Assembly (NCBI GenBank): GCA_024699855.1
Contig: JAMPIQ010000003.1
Coordinates: 1,798,001 to 1,862,000 of the forward strand
Direction of reading: 5' to 3'
DNA length: 64,000 bases
From: Aphelenchoides besseyi
Lineage: Eukaryota; Nematoda; Chromadorea; Rhabditida; Aphelenchoididae
Positions 11,178-21,672 of the stretch are shown here, piece after piece (positions within the stretch are counted from its first letter, which is position 1; each line of letters opens with the position of its first letter). The translations under genes were made by a program, and so were the position numbers. The notes beneath the pieces are model-generated. The model was given only the letters and a program-made list of their open reading frames with translations. It was not told where the DNA came from and did not search any database.

Positions 11178-11989
11178 ATGTTCCCGATTCTATGGCGTAC
11201 AGTCAAAAACACCGCGTACTCAGAAGTTCAAGTTCGAATACGAAAAGCCACATGGTGAGTTGTGTTTGGTGTTTTGCGTTGAGTTTGTTTTCAGCAACGA
11301 CAACACTTTTCCGTTACTCGGCGATCTCAACTATTTGGCTCATCAGACCCAGAACCCACTTCGTTTCGTCGAAGTGATGGGCATCTTGTGGAAGCGGTTG
11401 AATGAGGACGCAAAGCTGTGGCGACACATCTACAAGTCACTTATTGTTCTGGAACATCTGCTCATTTGCGGTCATTCGAACGTCGTCGAACAGGCTCATG
11501 AGAACATTTGCGTTCTTCTGCGTCTTCAAAACTTCCAATTGCACGCCGGAAAAGTCGATCACGGATTGGTGATCCGAGAGCTTGTTGCGCGTGTTCTCGA
11601 GCTTTTGAACTCACCAGAAAAGTTGAAAGAACAACGAAAAGAAGCTGCAGAGAAGAAACAACGTCGTGCGTCAACTCCCGCCCCAGTAGCTTCCAATTCT
11701 GTTCAGGTCGCTAATCAGTCAAAGAAACGTCAGTTTGGTGATCATTCGATTCACAAACTCTTTTTGTTCAGAACGTCGTTCCGAGCTCTTGGCGTCTGCA
11801 CCGAAGAACAAAGAAGAAGAAGGTGCTCAGTTGCAACTCGTGATCGCTCTTTCTCATCGAATAGCCGACAAACCCAATCGTTCAACCAATGAGTTCGGAA
11901 TCGAATCGGCTTTTGAGTTTGCTTCTCAAGAGAAATCGGCGCCTTTTTTCCGCTCGCCAGCGGAGCGCTCGAATTTGAATATTTTTTAA
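11178..11989 (+). CDS. Minimal epsin: ENTH domain plus one UIM
   Basis: Epsins bind phosphoinositides through the ENTH domain and help form clathrin-coated vesicles. The start MFPILWRTVKNT aligns with the amphipathic helix 0. SEVQVRIRKAT, then an intron near 11255-11295 and NDNTFPLLGDLNY continue the ENTH fold, with MGILWKRLNED, WRHIYKSL and LQNFQ at the conserved places. After a Lys/Glu-rich linker and a second intron (about 11729-11771), a ubiquitin-interacting motif appears (KEEEGAQLQLVIALS). The protein then stops after about 50 more residues, ending SNLNIF. Normal epsins carry DPW, clathrin-box and NPF motifs in a long tail; none are present, so binding to AP-2, clathrin and EH proteins is probably lost. 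It is either a functional mini-paralogue or an early stage of gene decay. The reading frame is intact. Confidence 0.78.
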
Positions 11990-12747
11990 ATCGATGCGCT
12001 TTTATACTTGTCATCAGAAGGGTAACCCTAATATCGCAAATTACCGAAACTGCAAGAACGATTTCATTTTGATGCTTCTTTTAAATACTAAATGAAATCA
12101 CGCAAATTGTTTTGGAATAAACTTGCCGTCCACTTTGTTGATCAAAGTTCAATTTTCTCTTATGAAAACATCGGAAAAAGTGGCTAATTGCTATTGACTT
12201 ATTACAACCGGTCGCATTCACTGTGCAGTTCTAAGGACAAAATTTGAAAGCCATTCGACCTTGTAAATTGTTTTCCTTCGACTTTGTCCTGGACCAATTG
12301 CTCGTATTCAAGAAGTAGATTAACATTTAAAAAACAATACTACATCTGCATAAACCGATCCAAAGACGTCGTGCAGACATATTCGCTGGATGATATCCAC
12401 GATAAGCAAAAGGGTTTCATACGTCTTGAAAAAATTCCTCAAAGAGTTTGAACGAATTCAAAAATTTGTAGATGAAGTTGACGGTTAGTTCAGATTTTGA
12501 ATTGAAAGTAACTAATTTGATCAAACAAGCGTTCCGATAAAATGGAGATGAAGGAAGCAAGTGTTAATGAGATTGTTTAGGACTGAAAAATGCCCTTTTG
12601 GATTTGTGCTTTGTCCACCGACGATTGTTGGCATTGGCGCGTCCTTTGTTCGGCTACCCAGTTTTTCTTTTCATTAGTACTTGCTTCTTTCAAGTTGTGA
12701 ATAAACCTTTTGTTATTCTAGACGTTGGTTTGCGAGACCGAACAGAA
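11990..12747. other. Intergenic region and unresolved 5' end of the next gene
   Basis: No clear gene. An ATG at 12590 sits just after a TTTAG that could be a splice or trans-splice acceptor, and its frame is hydrophobic. It may be an upstream exon of the gene called from 12748, but I could not find a consistent donor. Confidence 0.35.
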
Positions 12748-13435
12748 ATGGTCAATCCGAATGTGCGCGGCATCAGCGAAGACGGTGTTCGATCTCCAAG
12801 CGCACAACCAGAAGCTTCTCCTAAAGAAGCATCCGTACCTGATCTTCAACCAGCATTGCCTGCTGCAAACTTGAAAACTGAAATGGAATTGCCATTAGAT
12901 AGTATGTTGTTTATGGAGGGTTTGACTAAATGTCCGACTTTAATTTATTACGATTTTGATTTCGTAAGTCTCGAAAATTCTTCTGCTATAAAGAGTTCAT
13001 TTCAGTTATCAAAACAGTTCGGGTCACTCCCTATTATACATTGGAAACAATACTCGAACTGCAAAATTCTGATGCTTCGACTGAAAACATTGAAGTACGA
13101 AGGTGAAGTGGAGCTCGGCGAATCGGTTTGGACGACGTCAATCCCACGTTACGAGTTAGCCAGGAAGGAGAATCGAAACTCATTTGTTGTTTGTTTCGCT
13201 AAAACTGATTCGTTAGATTTGCTTCTACGCGCTGGACACAATTTAAATCCGCATGTCACTTTCGTTGAACTTGTTGATGATTTGGTTTCTTCATTGGGCA
13301 TTCAGTCGTCTCTTTTCATTGCCAGTAAGCATGATCGTGAGTTTTTAATGTTGCAATGTGGAGATTAATCCCAAAGTTTTAGGTGTTTCTGTGCGACATT
13401 TGGATCTTAATTCGAAGGGCATTTTCGTGCCATAA
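12748..13435 (+). CDS. Hypothetical protein, family not recognised
   Basis: The N-terminal 50 residues are disordered and rich in Ser, Pro and Ala (PSAQPEASPKEASVPDLQP). The C-terminal part looks globular, with KILMLRLKTLKYEGEVELG, SVWTTSIPRYELARK and HVTFVELVDDLVSSLG. An intron near 12965-13005 (GTAAGT..TTTCAG) fits the frame. A second at 13323-13381 (GTAAGC..TTTTAG) replaces the unspliced end with SVSVRHLDLNSKGIFVP and then TAA. The start is uncertain: the frame is open upstream of the chosen ATG, and an earlier exon is possible. No signal peptide is visible from the chosen start. Confidence 0.5.
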
Positions 13436-13819
13436 GTTGGCTCATGGTAGTAATGTCGTTTATTTGTTAACTGACACTTTTTGTTGAATATTTGTTAATG
13501 CATCAATAAACAAGTTAAGAAGAACTGACAGCTTTTTTCGTCAAATATCGACTTTCAAGATTTTGTCCAATTAAAGTTCCAGTAATCGACTATCGTTTGT
13601 TTGGCTGCACGTCAGACCGTAGGAGTTCTAGAATAGTGAATATGTGCACGTCACTCATCCGTTTATCGAATTCAACGCATCAGCTGCTCTTATCCTTCCA
13701 AAGAATGGGAACTGGGCAAAACTAATAGGATTGATTTTACTCGTTCGCCGTTTTCAGTTCAAGTCGTAGAGCATTAGGCTAGTCACAGCTAGACTTCGTG
13801 TTGTAAAAACCATGAAATG

Positions 13820-14110
13820 AGATACAAACCTAAAGGTTAGTAAACCCAACATATTGCTCGAAGCGACGATATTAATACAAACGCCGAAAAACATGATGTT
13901 GTAGAACATTTGTAGAGGACGACGATCCAAGGTTACCGATTACTCCAAAAAATTATAAGGAAAAACAAAATAAACGACAAGATTACTGGCCCTTTAATTG
14001 ATTCGGGGTCTTGTTGGTACACAATGTAAAACCAAACTCTCATTACTAACCATCTATGCATTGAGCTTACGATATTGGCATCATCATTTTCATTGGACGA
14101 ATTCATCTTA
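13820..14110 (-). pseudogene. Possible chemoreceptor-like membrane gene fragment
   Basis: The minus strand contains MNSSNENDDANIV, a possible intron, then a strongly hydrophobic segment (GPVILSFILFFLIIF), a frame change, and RPLQMFYNIMFFGVCINIV followed by another hydrophobic stretch. The pattern (N-terminal glycosylation-type start, TM1, short loop, TM2) is like the 7TM receptors elsewhere in the window, but no further transmembrane exons follow and the frame is broken. It is probably a relic. The identity is weak. Confidence 0.25.
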
Positions 14111-14611
14111 AACAAAGACAACGCAACCCGATGACAATTGAATGACTTTTAGTTTTTGTAATGAGCAGATACACTCGAAAGTCGGGAAATGTCGTTCGGA
14201 GTTGTCACTTGGTTTTGTGGACCGAAAGTTGAATGGAAAACAAAATCGTAAATAAGAGCATGAGGAATTGCCGCATTCGAGCAGCTAGATATCCGGGATC
14301 TGCTTGATAGAGTTTACTGATTGAGTCGAACAGACCTCGTTGAGGTTTCGAGAGATTTTTCTTTAAACGGCGTCTCTTAGTTGTTGGATACTCGTGGGTT
14401 TCAAATTAGAGGACTTTGACGACTAACCAAAAGACTCTAAACGACAAAAATGATCGAATCAGAAATTTCGTGGTACTGGCAAACAGTCGAAGTTCGTTCG
14501 ACCATTGAATCACCCGGTTGTGCGATACAAACTGGTGCATTCAATGTTACGGCAGAATCTCACTTAGCGAGTTAATTTCTAGACAGCTCCAGGTTATTCA
14601 TCAGAATATGT

Positions 14612-14915
14612 GCTCTGCCATTGAAAGCAGAGCGTTCCAAAATTTCCAATTCAAATCACGACTTCGTCGGATTCGTATACCAACCTTTTTGATAGGTTAT
14701 AAACCTGAGGAGCTGAATGAAATAAGCGCATAACCTGCACCTTTCAAGTCTTTGAAACCCATGGGTTAGACGCTTTTTTCGAGCGCATTCGAGTCGTCGG
14801 TCGCTCTCTTGTTGACGCGCACTCTTTTCGTTGGAGGACGTTGAGGCCGATTGGTTGCGAAGATCGAGTGTTTTATTGGAGGTTAATTTAAGGTCATCTT
14901 ATTCGAATGTCTAGA
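14612..14915 (+). repeat. Hairpin-rich dispersed repeat, copy 2
   Basis: This is the second copy of the element at 10098. The first stem GCTCTGC/GCAGAGC (14612-14633) is identical, with a different loop. The 21-nt conserved block is at 14634-14654. The second hairpin is CGAC-TTC-GTCG (14659-14669), unlike the first copy in sequence but paired in the same place. The third hairpin AACC/GGTT is at 14682-14698. The remaining similarity (ATGGGTTAGACGC, TCGGTCGCTCTCTTG, GGAGGTTA) fades by about 14915. Confidence 0.55.
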
Positions 14916-15533
14916 AGTAGTCTGTAGGAGAGAGTTAGGTACGATTAGAAATAACAACAATCAATTGGTCAAGGAATGTCATTTGTTTCTGATAACCAAC
15001 CTTCTTATCAATCACTTCTTATCAGCAATGTTCATTGTGTTTCAGTTTGAAGTTCAGCAGAATGTTTACTTCTGGTGATTGTTGGGACTTGCAAGAACAC
15101 TTGAACGATTGTGCAACAGAGGAATGACCATCAAATTGACGACCAGTGACATGAAAACCACGTACCAAGTCGAGACTTTAGGTATGTATTCCAAGTAGCT
15201 GTGAGTAAAGACTTTGGCTAAAACCACCACTCAGTGAGCTTTCGAAGACATCAGTTCTTTCCCCAATTTCATTGCAAAAAGTTCCATTTGATTGACTCCA
15301 TCGAAACGACCGATCAAGAACTAAATGATCTTCTTGAGTTCTTACCGTAGACGACTTCTTGGTTAAACTAGAGAGCTGAATATTTAGAGTTTACATAATT
15401 TAGAACTTGGATTTCGATTTGCTTTCAGTCACTTTTTTCATATAGAAGTTCTTTGTGAATGGTAGTCTTCGACTTTGTTCTTGGCGGCTGTTGGAAGTCG
15501 ACGTCTAGACGCTTCAATGGTGGAGCTGTTTCG
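14916..15533. other. Intergenic region
   Basis: No supported gene. This is the upstream region of the type I membrane protein gene. An in-frame ATG at about 15459 could extend that protein, but the extension would bury the signal peptide. Confidence 0.4.
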
Positions 15534-17086
15534 ATGTTGTTTGTCGTTGTTTTGGCGGCCATGTTTGTAGCAGCCGAGTCGGCCAATTGTTTGAACGGAA
15601 AGTGAGTTTACAGCTTAAAGAACATGACTTATGACCATACAGAACGTTGAAGGGTCCGTGCAAACAGATGTCTGTCAATGTGAAGAGCAATTCGGATACG
15701 ATCACAGCGATTATGGAAATCAAAGCAGGATCGGGAGACTTCGAGTGGGTTTATCATCAAACGTTCTTAAATGTTCTTGTTTAGTGGTTCAATAATAATC
15801 GGCAATTGCATCATAAAAGGCGGGTTTCTTTCAATGAGGGCTCAAGGTTTTAAACCGGGTATGTCCAAATTACAAATTGCGTTTAGCTGCTAATTTTAAA
15901 AGATAATGGTCCTGATCTATACGGTGCGCCAATCAAAATTGAAGCAACACCTACAGCAGTTACGTTTCAATCAGGTTCAAACGCAAAGCACAAAGTTTGC
16001 AAAAAATCTCCATTCGCACTCGGAGACGATGGAAAGGCACAAACAACCATTACGCTCAACCTTGATCAAGCAGACGTCGTCGGTTTGAAATTGGTTTGTT
16101 TCTGATCCCTTCAGTTCTTGAATTCGAGTTTCCAGGACGATTCACTCACTGTTGTCTTTGAGGACGAAAATACGGAAAAAAAGTTCTCTATATGGGGCAT
16201 TGTAGTCATTTGGTGAGTACTCAGATCGATGGAAACTAATCGTCGATTTCAGTCTTACTGCTTTATTATTGATTTTGGCCATTATCCTGATTACGCTTGC
16301 CGTTGTAATCAGTTGTTGCTGCAAGAAGGACGAAGAATGCGATGCAGACGTTAAATATGATGGCATGAATAATCCGGTCAAGAAGTCAGTCAAGCAAGCG
16401 GCCATAGTGGAAAAGCCGAAGGTTCCAGAGAAGATCGTGACAAAAGTGAATCCAAAGACAAAACAACCTGAAATGAAAAAGACTCCCGAGTTCCAAGTAC
16501 CTGAACGATTCTGTTGGCCATCTGATCGTTTTACAACCGAGTATTGTAAGACGTTGTGTGCGTTTATACCACTGACCCAGTTATCGCTCTATGAAATTGA
16601 AACCCGCGCTCTTGCCTTTTTGAAAAAGCATCCGATCGAGAACAAGGAACAATTGAAGCTTATTAAAGAGGAAGAGGAAAATTGCAAACGAATAGCCCTC
16701 TGCAAAGTAAGTATTTTTTATCCATTCATTTCTTGTATTTGTAGTATACGGAAAGTGGAAGAACTCGATCACCAGAAATGTGGCATACCGCGATGGTCCT
16801 TCGCGTTATTATTGATTGTTGGGAGCGGTTGGAATATTCCAGAGAAGCCGTATCGTACGCCAGAAGAATGGCGGAAATAAGTCGGAGGATGAAGGAAAAA
16901 GAAGCGAAGGAAAAGGAAGCCAAGGAAAAGGAAGCAAAGGAAAAGGCAGCGAAGGAAAAGGAAGCGAAGGAAAAGGAAGAGAGGGAAAAGAAGAGGAAGG
17001 AAAAAGAAGCAATGGATAAATCGAAAAAGAAAACTTCAGCGAAAGACAATGACAACGCATATCCTAAGGAAGAGACTTGCAAGTAA
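15534..17086 (+). CDS. Type I membrane protein with unassigned Cys-containing ectodomain (family A/B, member A)
   Basis: The start MLFVVVLAAMFVAAESA is a signal peptide. The ectodomain of about 140 residues begins NCLNGKTLKGPCKQ and contains IIIGNCIIKGG, PIKIEATPTAVTF, KVCKKSPFALGDDGK and LDDSLTVVFED. A transmembrane segment (TALLLILAIILITLAVVI) ends in a CCCKKDEE palmitoylation-type motif. The cytoplasmic tail of about 250 residues has a FCWPSDRFTTEY region and then a long Lys/Glu repeat (KEKEAKEKEAKEKEA). Introns at about 15602-15642, 15744-15781, 15859-15901, 16096-16136, 16213-16252 and 16708-16744 keep the frame. The gene 19567-21077 is a paralogue with the same layout. I do not recognise the ectodomain, which looks like a beta-sandwich. 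An adhesion or receptor role at the cell surface is inference. Confidence 0.75.
16890..17012 (+). repeat. In-frame Lys-Glu-Ala coding microrepeat
   Basis: About eight imperfect copies of a 15-bp unit (AAGGAAAAGGAAGCN) encode KEKEA repeats in the cytoplasmic tail of member A. They predict a highly charged, probably single-helix segment. Such repeats change length easily. Confidence 0.8.
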
Positions 17087-17676
17087 CTGGTGTTTGTTTC
17101 TTCATCGGAAATAAACGTACTTCTTCTGACGTTTGCTGAATACGTGGACATATTCTAGAATACGAACATTAGAGGAGACTTGTTCTCTGGTTTAGGTTCA
17201 TATCCCAGTTCCTCAACTACTCTTCTTTTTACTTGCTGATAAGCTTGTTCATAGCGATAATCATGAGGACAATCACTCCGCTTTCCCTTAACATTCTTCC
17301 ATTCAAAGGGAATTTGTCAAACATTGAATTCTGGTTCTTATCGGTCAACAAGATGGACTGCAGTTGAAAATGCCAAGTTGAGCAGAGTCTCCGGCTTCCT
17401 AAAACATACCGTATATTCCGAAATAAAGGGATATGCTCTTCAATTTGTCGAAGTGTCTGTGAATTAGAGAGTGTCCGGTTATTCCAGACGGACCCTCGAT
17501 CTCAGCATATACGGTACTTGTTTTGATCTAAACATCCAAGTAAACGCCCAATTCTCTATGTCGTTTTGATCATTAAGTTTTCAAATAGCAGCGAACAAAA
17601 AGGTTTATTCGAACTTACTGGTAGATCATTCAAATGACATCAACCACTAGCTATTAAAATTTTTATTTGTTTACGA
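17087..17676. other. Intergenic region between convergent genes
   Basis: The 3' end of member A (AATAAA near 17110) and the 3' end of the minus-strand gene meet here. I see no other gene. Confidence 0.4.
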
Positions 17677-18358
17677 TTAGACACGAAAATTGGATGAGTT
17701 GAATTCTTGAGAAAAATGATTCCGAGGAGCTGAAGACGATTGAACGGTGGCCGTTATTGTCGCCTGATTGTAATCGCCAATCCAAGCCAATGGATCTGCC
17801 GGTTGAGCTTCCAATTCTGTGGTTGTGTTCGGAACCAGTGAGAAAACGTCGATAAGCGGTTGAGACTCATCGGCTGCCGTCGTCACTTGTTGATCTACGG
17901 AAAGACCGAGAACCGCCTGAAAACGAATAGATTAGTGGCTAGAAAAACCAAAAAAAACAAACCGGTGAAGAAGGTGGACACTCGGGAACGAAGAGCTCGT
18001 CGTCAAGCGCCGCCGTTCGGTTATTTGAGGGGCGAGAAGATCTTTCCAATTTCGTAGGGGAAGGGAAGAATCGGCGTTTGCTGAGAGGTCCCGTTCGTGC
18101 TGCGTTTGAGGATGGCAGCCAATTGGAGAGCGCTGCTTTCGCGTGTGCAGAGATCTTTAGACCTGCCGACCGACTGCGCTCTCCGATCAAAGTGTCGGCG
18201 GTTGCAAGTGAAAGGACGACCGAGCGTGAGCTCGGTTCCGAGAAAGCAGTGAAACGAGTGCCGCGCGAAAGACCACGGGTCTTGCAGTGCGATGGTGTTG
18301 GTTCTGAGAGACGAGCAATTCGAACTCCCGGTGAGCAGAGGCGACGAATCGAATGCAT
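17677..18358 (-). CDS. Hypothetical basic protein with acidic C-terminus
   Basis: No family recognised. From MHSIRRLCSPGVRIARL the frame stays open for about 130 residues, rich in Arg, Ser and Pro. It crosses a 46-bp intron (near 17922-17967, GTTTGT..TTTCAG) and continues with AVLGLSVDQQVTTAADES and DPLAWIGDYNQATITATV before ending SSNFRV. The second exon is acidic to neutral and resembles the short-motif tails of regulatory proteins, with no domain I can name. The open frame across a good intron supports a gene; the start could lie elsewhere. It lies next to the gene at 18407-18967 on the same strand with a 48-bp gap, a spacing compatible with a downstream member of an operon. Confidence 0.5.
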
Positions 18359-18406
18359 TCGGTTTGTAAATAAAAATTTATATAACAATAAACAAAACAA
18401 TTAAAA

Positions 18407-18967
18407 TTAACAAGAAAAATCGCGATACTCGTTAGATATTTTCTTGATCACTGAGGCCGGCGATGCTCTCTTTTGTCGAGCCACGTCCAGATGGTTGGCA
18501 ACCATTTCCATTAGGTCGGTATTCTGCTTGTCTGGCGTCCAGTCGTGTTTGTGCAGCAAAAATTGGTTGCGCGTGCTGTGTCCTTCGTCTGGGATGAAAG
18601 CATAAGTATATTCGTAATTAATGCGTTTCATCAGTTCGTCGATAGGTGGTAGATCCCGTTCGTGGTAGGCGTCGTGATCAGCACGTCGGGTCTTCTGATG
18701 TTTCGCGCATAAGAGATGCGCTTCAGGGGATTTTTGCCGTACCAACTGGCAAAAGGCTATCAGCGTTGCGGTTCCATCGCACTGGTTCCACAACCATCCA
18801 GTCCTTTCCACAGGATGTTGACAACCTCCAAAACGGTCTTTGAAAAGACAGAGCCGCTGTTGTTTACGATTGTATTTGCTGAAATCAAATCAAAACAGTT
18901 AATAAAAAAAGCGCAAAACTTACATGTCGAAGAATGTTTCGAAATCCTTAATCCCGAATTTGGCCAT
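18407..18967 (-). CDS. Small hypothetical protein
   Basis: The start MAKFGIKDFETFFDI is joined by a 50-bp intron (about 18876-18922, GTAAGT..TTTCAG) to KYNRKQQRLCLFKDRFGG. The product is about 170 residues and soluble, with scattered Cys and His (LFKDRFGGCQHP, LLCAKHQKTRRADHD) that do not form a finger pattern I can name. It ends NEYRDFSC and then TAA. No signal peptide or membrane span is present. It is the upstream gene of a same-strand pair with 17677-18358. The call rests on the open frame and the good intron. Confidence 0.55.
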
Positions 18968-19566
18968 TATCGTAGTCGTTGTTGACAGACGAGATGTCAA
19001 TAGACAATATCACTAATAACTGACAGTCATTCGAATCACGGCCTCCGACCATTGTTGTCAGTTGATGTCGTAAAATTCGATTAAAACTTCGAGTCATTAT
19101 GACCACAAGAAAGCTTTGGTAGCCGGTTTGGTGATAACGTAACAGTTGATTGAGCAGCTTGTTTTCATACCGCGAGTCATCTTTGTTAGTTGAATTGTTT
19201 CAGTGGCATATTTGCTGTTTTCTGTGAGTTGATTGCTTGTTGTGCACAATTTGATTGCTATGTTGTGTTGGTTTACGTGACCTTCTAACTGCTCAATTCC
19301 ATCCGTTCAAATCGTTCTCTGAGGGTTGGTTGTTTTGACTAGATAAAGTTGCGTGGCTTTTGATGATTAATGCCGTTAGCGTTGAACAGTGTAAGATCGA
19401 TCCAAAAGCACATTACATCAGACTGATAACAATTGGGGAAAATTGATCGTTTGATTAGTGCTATACGAATTTGCATAATTTTCACACCGAGCTTTGAAAC
19501 TTCGTTTTTTCGTCATTTGAGCCAAGTTCCATTGTGCTCAGGTTGCGTTCTTTCGCTTCGATCACG
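18968..19566. other. Divergent intergenic region
   Basis: The region separates the minus-strand small gene from member B on the plus strand. Only short frames occur. It should contain both promoters; no clear element is visible. Confidence 0.4.
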
Positions 19567-21077
19567 ATGCTCCGCTTTTCGATTTGGCTCTTGGTCATCT
19601 GTGGATCGATTGGCCAAGCACAGAAGTGTATTGAGGGCCGGTAAGTCGAGAAGAATATGGAGAAAATGATTGGTTGATTTCAGCAACATCACTGGGCACT
19701 GTTCGAAATTTCAAGTGACGGTCAAGAGCAGCCGTCCAGAGATCAAGGCGAAGTTGTTCATCGCACCAGGAAAGGGCGAGTTCAAGTAAGTTGGAGAGTT
19801 GTTGACTATAAATTTGTTGATATTTCAGCGGAACCATAAAAATTGGAAGTTGCGAGATCAACGGCACGATTACGTCGACTAAACAAATTCAAACACTTAC
19901 TATTGGTTGGTCTTTGCGATCAAACTTTTCATCATAGCTTTTAGGCAGTAGAGATTCTTTCTCGTCGCCAATTACAATCGTTGCAAATACCACGGGCGTT
20001 GCAATGCAAGAAAACACTGAAACTCCCAAGGTAGTGTGCTCGACCGCTCCCTTTACTTTAACTGATGGAAAATTGACGACGATTGTTGGCCTCAAGATCA
20101 AAAAGAAGATGGGAGCTTATTTGATTCTGGTCAGATTCCTTTGACTATTTTTATTCTGCGTTTGTATTTCAGGACGATTCGATCGAGTTTGTCAAGACCG
20201 ATAAACAAAAAGACGATGGTCAAGACGTTGGATTGATTTGCGGGATCGTGGGTGGTGTTGTGCTGTGAGTTCAAGTCTTCTTCTATTCTCAGTTCTTTTC
20301 AGCATCTTCATTGCTTTGGTTTTGTTCATTGGCGGTTGCTGCTGTTGGTGCAAGGAGGTTAGTTTTCAATCGTTCATTCATCCAATTCACTTTCAGGACA
20401 AAAAGAAAGATGTGAATGACAAGAAGGAGGATTCGAAGATCAAAAAGACTTCGCAAAAGAAATCGGTGACTGGAAAGTCGACTTGTCCGACTCCAGTTCC
20501 GATGGCACAACCGAAAGCCTCGATGGAGTGGACTGCAAAGGACGAGACAATGCGCACTGCTGAAGGAACTACCAGCCAATCAAATCTCGATTCAATGTGA
20601 GTTTGCATTCGGACATCAGCACCTGAAGACCTTGTTTCTAGTGGTGCGGACAGGGCTGGTTTGATCGTTCAAAACATGAAGAAACGTTCCGATAAAGAAC
20701 ATGAAAGGGCGGTCGGACGAATCCAAGAAGCATCTCAATGTCGAGTGACTGCCAAGGCCGATCCGTTCATCGGAGACTTGAAGGCTGAGACCAAGAAGTT
20801 GGAAGAGCAGCTTGCGGCATTGGAAAGTCAAGATGTCAAGAACGAAGCGGCTATTGCGGAAACAAAATCCAAAATTGCGGAGTACAAGCAACGCAAAGCC
20901 AAATTAGGCCAAGACACTCTCCGCGGCGCGAACGTTGTTGCTACCGCATCAACTCAAGCATCGGCCTCCACTGCTCGTTCAACTGTCACAGCTGTTCAAC
21001 CGACTGAGTCGAACACCACTGCCAACAACACCACCAACGATGTGACGAGCAAAGAAGCAACCGAGAGCAAGATCTGA
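19567..21077 (+). CDS. Type I membrane protein with unassigned ectodomain (family A/B, member B)
   Basis: The signal peptide is MLRFSIWLLVICGSIGQAQ. The ectodomain aligns with member A: KCIEGRNITGHCSKFQVTV, IKIGSCEINGTI, SPITIVANTTGVAM, KVVCSTAPFTLTDGK and LDDSIEFVKTD. After DVGLICGIVGGVVL a transmembrane segment (FIALVLFIGGCCCWCK) again ends in a Cys cluster, then a Lys-rich tail. The last exon encodes a coiled coil (KAETKKLEEQLAALESQ, IAETKSKIAEYKQRKAK) and a Thr/Ala-rich end. Introns of 40-60 bp keep the frame throughout. Members A and B share signal peptide, ectodomain, TM and Cys cluster but have unrelated cytoplasmic tails. A separate minus-strand frame over 19889-20101 is a shadow. Function is unknown. 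Confidence 0.77.
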
Positions 21078-21321
21078 GGCATTTACGAATAAACGTGTAA
21101 AACAGAAGTTGTTGTTATCTATTAGAAAGCCTCAATATTTGCTGTCGACATGACTTGTAAGTTGAAATGATTGCACAACTGCGATTCGTTGAAATTTGTC
21201 GTGATTGGCGTCTTGGTTATTCGTTTTCAATTTCCGGTTGAACGCTTTTATGAATCTGCCTCGATATTACTGACTATATGAACGTTTTATTCTTGACTAT
21301 CCATTCAATTTTAGTTCTGAG

Positions 21322-21672
21322 ATGCAAGTACTCTTTCTTCTAATTACAATTGTTGTTATCGCTCAGGCGGCATCGCAGGAGCATCGGTGTCCTAATGGTA
21401 ATCCAGCGTTTGTCAGTTAGTTTCTCTTCTATCTACATCTCGTGACGAGAATCCGATTTTCAGCTTGTGATTCAAACGACGAGTGTGCATCTTTTGCGTT
21501 GTCTTGCACATCAATTGCTGGACAGAATTTGAAGTTTTGTTGTGAGCTCCTTGGCATCATAAAAAGCTGATAGTCGATCTTAGGTGATGAGGACCAAAAG
21601 TTGCCAATAACAAAACGTCCTAAATCACGTGGAGGCCGTGGTCGACGGGGACAACGCAACAATCGTGTTTGA
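21322..21672 (+). CDS. Small secreted Cys-rich peptide with RGG-type basic tail
   Basis: The start MQVLFLLITIVVIAQAASQ is a signal peptide. Two introns (about 21398-21462 and 21542-21591) join EHRCPNG to ACDSNDECASFALSCTS, then FCCDEDQKLP. The mature peptide is about 60 residues with six Cys residues in a C..C...C....C....CC order. The tail is basic (RPKSRGGRGRRGQRNNRV). Each exon is too short to stand out alone. The layout is that of secreted antimicrobial or signalling peptides of worms, but I cannot assign a family. It lies about 245 bp downstream of member B on the same strand. Confidence 0.6.

Noticed and set aside
16726..17151. Minus-strand ORF rich in Phe and Ser opposite the KEKEA repeat
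   Set aside because: It is the antisense shadow of the Lys/Glu codon repeat and has no independent support.
19889..20101. Minus-strand ORF inside member B
   Set aside because: The plus strand is explained by spliced exons of the membrane protein on both sides.
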